DNA of 64,000 nt from an uncultured Bacteroidota bacterium. Its GTDB lineage: Bacteria > Bacteroidota > Bacteroidia > Flavobacteriales > Flavobacteriaceae. The stretch covers positions 1-64,000 of the forward strand of contig CACNQM010000004.1 of assembly GCA_902622595.1 (NCBI GenBank), read 5' to 3'. Every line of letters starts with the position of its first letter. Position 1 is the first letter of the stretch. Of this stretch, positions 60,530 through 64,000 are shown piece by piece. A program made the translations under genes and the position numbers. The notes under the pieces were generated by a model. It was not told the origin of the DNA, made no database searches, and saw only the letters and a program-made list of their open reading frames with translations.

Positions 60530-62305
60530 ATGCAATTAGAAAACATAGATTGGCTTATAATATCATCCTTTTTTATACTATCATTAATAATTGGAGTTGT
60601 AGTTTCAAAGAGATCTGGGAAAGACATTACAGAATTTTTCCTTTCAGGTAGAAAAATGCCATGGTGGTTACTAGGTATATCAATGGTGGCAACAACTTTT
60701 TCAGCTGATACACCAAATTTAGTGACGGATATTGTCAGAACTAATGGTGTTGCCGGTAATTGGGTATGGTGGGCATTTCTTCTGACAGGTATGTTAACTG
60801 TATTTATTTATGCTAAGCTTTGGAGAAGATCAAAAGTATTGACCGACCTTGAATTTTATGAATTGAGATATAGTGGCAAAGGAGCTGCTTTTTTAAGAGG
60901 CTTCAGAGCATTCTATTTGGGTGCAGTTTTCAATATACTTATTATGGCAAGCGTATGTTTGGCTGGAATTAAAATTGGGGGGGCACTATTAGGTTTAAGT
61001 CCAGTTGAAACACTTCTTGTTTCCTGTGCAATTACTGTTATATACAGTTCGATTGGTGGGCTTAGAGGTATCATCATAACTGATTTTTTTCAATTTATTT
61101 TGGCAATGGTAGCCACTTTTTGGGCTGCTTATGAAATTGTTTCCCTACCTCAAATTCAGGGGTTGACTAACCTTCTTAACCATCCAGATGTTATTCCAAA
61201 ACTTAGTTTAATTCCTGACATAAAAGATAAAGACTTGTTTATAGCTGTATTTATAATCCCACTTGCAGTTCAGTGGTGGGCAGTATGGTATCCTGGAGCA
61301 GAACCAGGTGGGGGTGGATATGTCGCTCAAAGAATGTTATCTGCAAAAGATGAAAAAAATGCAATATGGGCTACATTACTTTTTAATTTTATGCACTATG
61401 CTGTTAGACCATGGCCATGGATCTTAATTGCACTGGCTTCTATAATAGTATTTCCTAATTTAGAATCACTTCAAGTAGCTTTTCCAAACACAATTGTTGG
61501 AAATGATCTTGCTTATCCAGCAATGATTTCCTTCTTACCATCTGGGCTATTAGGTCTCCTAGTTGCATCTTTAATTGCAGCCTTTATGTCGACTATATCA
61601 ACCCATCTTAATTGGGGATCATCATACCTAGTACATGACTTCTACCGAAGGTTTTTTATTTCTGATAAATCTGAGAGACATTATGTGTTTATGGGAAGAG
61701 TATTCACTGTTTTGTTAATGATTATATCTGCATTTTTTGCCCTTTATTTGAATAACTCACTTCAGGCATTTGGAATAATTCTTCAAATTGGTGCTGGGAC
61801 AGGTTTAATATTTATTTTAAGATGGTTCTGGTACAGAATAAACGTATATAGTGAATTAACAGCAATGATAGTTTCCTTTTTAGTTGCTCTGGCTTTTGAG
61901 TTTATAATACCTAACAATTTTTCAGTTGAGGAAAAGCTAATAATTGGTGTAACCATAACAACTATTTCATGGTTAACCGTGACAATGATTACACCTCCAT
62001 CAAGCATGGATACTTTGCAAAATTTTTATAAAAAAATTCAACCTGGTGGTCCTGGATGGAAAAAGATAGTTAAAGAATCAAAGAATAATGGTATAATTAT
62101 ATCTGGTAAAAAAGAAAAATGGGATGTTCCTAGTGGAATATTATGCATGGTTTTTGGTAGCTTATCAGTCTATAGTGTTCTCTTTGGAGTGGGTTATATT
62201 TTATATTCCAAGACAACACTTGGTCTAGTATTTTTAATTATATCTATTATATCTGTAGTACTTCTAATGAAATTTTGGAAAAGACTTTCTGCTGAAGAAA
62301 ATTAA
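60530..62305 (+). CDS. Sodium:solute symporter (SSS family)
   Basis: A 591-residue transporter with about 14 helices. SSS features are the N-terminal FFLSGRKMPWWLLGISMVATTFSADTPN, with its sodium-site Ser/Thr, and VIYSSIGGLRGIIITDFFQF. A large middle loop contains AQRMLSAKDEKNA. Substrates in this family include sugars, nucleosides, sialic acid and amino acids; the sequence alone does not decide. It is divergent from the secreted protein gene and convergent with the nucleoside transporter gene. Confidence 0.93.
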   Translation: MQLENIDWLIISSFFILSLIIGVVVSKRSGKDITEFFLSGRKMPWWLLGISMVATTFSADTPNLVTDIVRTNGVAGNWVWWAFLLTGMLTVFIYAKLWRRSKVLTDLEFYELRYSGKGAAFLRGFRAFYLGAVFNILIMASVCLAGIKIGGALLGLSPVETLLVSCAITVIYSSIGGLRGIIITDFFQFILAMVATFWAAYEIVSLPQIQGLTNLLNHPDVIPKLSLIPDIKDKDLFIAVFIIPLAVQWWAVWYPGAEPGGGGYVAQRMLSAKDEKNAIWATLLFNFMHYAVRPWPWILIALASIIVFPNLESLQVAFPNTIVGNDLAYPAMISFLPSGLLGLLVASLIAAFMSTISTHLNWGSSYLVHDFYRRFFISDKSERHYVFMGRVFTVLLMIISAFFALYLNNSLQAFGIILQIGAGTGLIFILRWFWYRINVYSELTAMIVSFLVALAFEFIIPNNFSVEEKLIIGVTITTISWLTVTMITPPSSMDTLQNFYKKIQPGGPGWKKIVKESKNNGIIISGKKEKWDVPSGILCMVFGSLSVYSVLFGVGYILYSKTTLGLVFLIISIISVVLLMKFWKRLSAEEN

Positions 62306-63621
62306 CCAAGAAGCATACCAACAAAAGTTGCAGATAATAATGAAACAAGTGTTCCTGCTATCATAGCCTTAAAACCTAATTCAGTTAATAATTTAGATTT
62401 TCCTGGGGCTAGTATTCCAATTCCTCCTATTTGGATTCCAATTGAAGCAAAGTTTGCAAATCCACAAAGCATTATAGTAGCCATAATTACAGACTTTTGA
62501 TAACTTAGATACATTGCGCTTGTAATATCTTTCAAACTAGCTAATTCAATATATGCAACAAATTCACTGGCAGCTATTTTGACACCTAGAAGCTGTCCCA
62601 TTAGAGTTATATCTTCCTTAGCAACTCCAATTAGCCACATTAATGGTGCAAATAAGTACCCTAATATTAATTCAAGTGAAAAAGAGCTATATATCGTATT
62701 CTGCTCAATCCATAAATTTAAGCCAAAAACTTCTGCTAATTGAAATAAAACTCCATTGACAAGAGCAATTAATGCAAGAAATACAAGTAACATTGCACCA
62801 ACATTAACAGCCATTTTAATCCCATCTCTTGTACCATTTGTTATTGCTGAAAGTAGATTTGTCCCTGTAACTTCAGTGCTTATTTCAATTACCTTATTAA
62901 CCTTTTCAGTTTGTGGAAACATTATTTTTGAAATCACAATTGCACCAGGAGCAGCCATAACAGAAGCAATGATTAGGTTTTTTGCTACTTCTATTCTTTG
63001 AATAGGATCATCTCCTCCTAAAAATCCTATATATGCCGCAAGAACACTTCCTGCAACAGTTGCCATTCCTCCTGTCATTAAAAGAAAATATTCTGACCTA
63101 TTCATTTTATTAAGATATCCTTTAACTAGAAGAGGAGCTTCAGTTTGTCCTAAAAAAATATTTCCAGCTACAGCTAAACTTTCTTGACCAGATATGTTTA
63201 AAAGTTTTGTTAGCATCCATGCCAGTCCAGAAACTATTTTTTGAATTATTCGAAAATAGTATAATACAGATGTAAGAGCTGAAAAGAAAATAATAACAGG
63301 TAGAACCTGAAATATAAATATCTCACCATATTTAGATGAATCTGCTAGTTCACCGAAAAGAATTCTAGAGCCTTGATTAGTATATGTTACAATTGCAAGA
63401 AATCCTTGACCAATTTTTTCAAAAATTATCCTAACAAAATCAACTTTTAATACTGCTATGGCAATAATGAACTGACTTAAAATACCAATTAAGATAGTTT
63501 TCCAATCAATGTTCCTTTTGTTATTGCTAAGTAAATAAGCAATTAGAATAATAGAACTCAAGCCTATTAAACCTCTTAAGACAGACATGATCGAAATTCC
63601 TTGGTGTGGAATTAATTCCAT
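62302..63621 (-). CDS. NupC-type concentrative nucleoside transporter (CNT)
   Basis: A 439-residue membrane protein importing nucleosides with protons or sodium. CNT features are the N-terminal LIGLSSIILIAYLLSNNKRNI, GNIFLGQTEAPLLVKGYLNKM near residue 155, and the C-terminal PLMWLIGVAKEDITLMGQLLGVKIAASEFVAY and CGFANFASIGIQIGGIG. It is convergent with the SSS gene (4-base overlap). The minus strand upstream has TATTTTTA, a one-mismatch -7 box. Confidence 0.94.
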   Translation of the reverse strand: MELIPHQGISIMSVLRGLIGLSSIILIAYLLSNNKRNIDWKTILIGILSQFIIAIAVLKVDFVRIIFEKIGQGFLAIVTYTNQGSRILFGELADSSKYGEIFIFQVLPVIIFFSALTSVLYYFRIIQKIVSGLAWMLTKLLNISGQESLAVAGNIFLGQTEAPLLVKGYLNKMNRSEYFLLMTGGMATVAGSVLAAYIGFLGGDDPIQRIEVAKNLIIASVMAAPGAIVISKIMFPQTEKVNKVIEISTEVTGTNLLSAITNGTRDGIKMAVNVGAMLLVFLALIALVNGVLFQLAEVFGLNLWIEQNTIYSSFSLELILGYLFAPLMWLIGVAKEDITLMGQLLGVKIAASEFVAYIELASLKDITSAMYLSYQKSVIMATIMLCGFANFASIGIQIGGIGILAPGKSKLLTELGFKAMIAGTLVSLLSATFVGMLLG

Positions 63622-63654
63622 TAAAAAAGTTTTACTAAAAATAATAAATATTAT

Positions 63655-63662
63655 TAGCTTTG
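63655..63662 (+). promoter_or_regulatory. -7 promoter box of the GH16 gene
   Basis: TAGCTTTG ends 20 bases before the ATG at 63683. Confidence 0.5.
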
Positions 63663-63682
63663 GGTTAGATTTTACTTTATAT

Positions 63683-64000
63683 ATGAATACCTACTTAAAC
63701 ACATTCTTCATTGCTTTTTTTATATTAATCTCATGTGGTGGATCTAAATCTGATTTAAGTGATTCATATTTGTCAGGTAGTGTTAAGCAGAATGTAAATT
63801 CTAATTTAGGAAACAATCCTTTCAATCAGTCACCTACATATTCTTTTGGAAATGAGTTGATTTGGAGTGATGAATTTGATGAAGATTCATCATCTGGAAC
63901 CCCAGCTGTTTCATCAGACAAATGGAACATTGAAACCGTTGCTCCCAACAACGGCAGTTGGTATAATGGAGAGTTACAATATTATACAGATAAACAAGAC
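63683..64000 (+). CDS. Glycoside hydrolase family 16 lipoprotein (partial, laminarinase-like)
   Basis: 106 codons reach the window edge without a stop. The lipoprotein signal ends FILISC (Cys18), followed by a Ser/Asn-rich linker. The start of a GH16 domain is visible: LIWSDEFDED, KWNIETVAPNNGSWYNGELQ and YYTDKQD. ELQYYTD is the usual GH16 beta-glucanase opening. The catalytic ExDxxE box lies beyond the window, so activity on laminarin is inferred from the family only. Confidence 0.85.
   Translation, partial: MNTYLNTFFIAFFILISCGGSKSDLSDSYLSGSVKQNVNSNLGNNPFNQSPTYSFGNELIWSDEFDEDSSSGTPAVSSDKWNIETVAPNNGSWYNGELQYYTDKQD

Noticed and set aside
1-64000. CRISPR arrays, insertion sequences, prophage or rRNA genes
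   Set aside because: No regularly spaced repeats, transposase or integrase sequences, phage genes or rRNA-like segments were seen. The HTH protein at 52922 is excisionase-like but has no integrase nearby.

Overview
The window looks like a chromosomal segment of a free-living marine Flavobacteriia (Bacteroidota). The evidence is low GC, very short intergenic gaps, the Bacteroidota -7 promoter box TAnnTTTG in front of many genes and both tRNAs, and many genes typical of the group. These include DUF4837, DUF6341, DUF6427 and DUF4254 proteins, a GH3-like protein, a bactofilin-AtpZ-atpBEFHAG operon lacking atpD and atpC, and a DUF4292-EnvC pair. Sodium-coupled transporters and a GH16 start fit a marine heterotroph. 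No rRNA, insertion sequence, prophage or CRISPR array was seen.

Layout. 0-7.5 kb: a tRNA with CAT anticodon and its terminator, rbfA, a LolC/E-like permease, dusB, the lepA-metallohydrolase-rnpA run, a ricin-type lectin lipoprotein, an ElaA-like acetyltransferase and rpiB. The + strand here is unusually rich in T and G. 7.5-7.9 kb: a very AT-rich 419-base gap where this bias ends. 7.9-19 kb: rnr, tRNA-Cys, folB/glnS (divergent), an SPFH protein, gltX, ybeY-mnmG, a methyltransferase and holB. Two near-perfect parS sites bracket mnmG. 19-30 kb: pgk, a DUF4837 lipoprotein, a short tatA missed by length-based ORF calling, an M23 peptidase, a GH3-like protein, two polysaccharide genes, purD and the DUF6341/DUF6427/DUF4254/GT9 block, then a ferredoxin. 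30-36 kb: bactofilin, atpZ and atpBEFHAG with a small lipoprotein gene between atpH and atpA.

36-49 kb: a sugar nucleotidyltransferase, a DUF4292 lipoprotein, an EnvC-like activator, a HU-CCDC81/SPOR protein, trpS, an acyltransferase, recA, an exported M24 peptidase, trhO, PBP1A, a GNAT and an LpxR-like outer-membrane protein. 49-53 kb: a long-looped inverted repeat, then a leftward envelope cluster (propeller lipoprotein, CxCC sialidase-like lipoprotein, TlpA-like thioredoxin, two barrel-less TonB-plug proteins of which one is broken). 53-64 kb: a small HTH protein, a dipeptide-epimerase-like gene (dgcA-like) with a DUF1611 gene (dgcN-like), a YkuK nuclease-fold protein, an exported M20 peptidase, an alanine/glycine symporter, a Tat-exported aminotransferase, an SSS symporter, a CNT nucleoside transporter and the start of a GH16 lipoprotein.

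How it works together. Most of the window is housekeeping: translation, tRNA and ribosome maturation, wall synthesis and ATP synthesis. The accessory parts are envelope-facing: peptide, D-amino-acid and nucleoside salvage at the right end, polysaccharide enzymes in the middle, and an uncharacterised redox-associated lipoprotein cluster at 49-53 kb. The most notable non-gene signals are the parS pair, the abrupt strand-composition change at about 7.8 kb, and TAnnTTTG boxes so close to start codons that several mRNAs should be leaderless.
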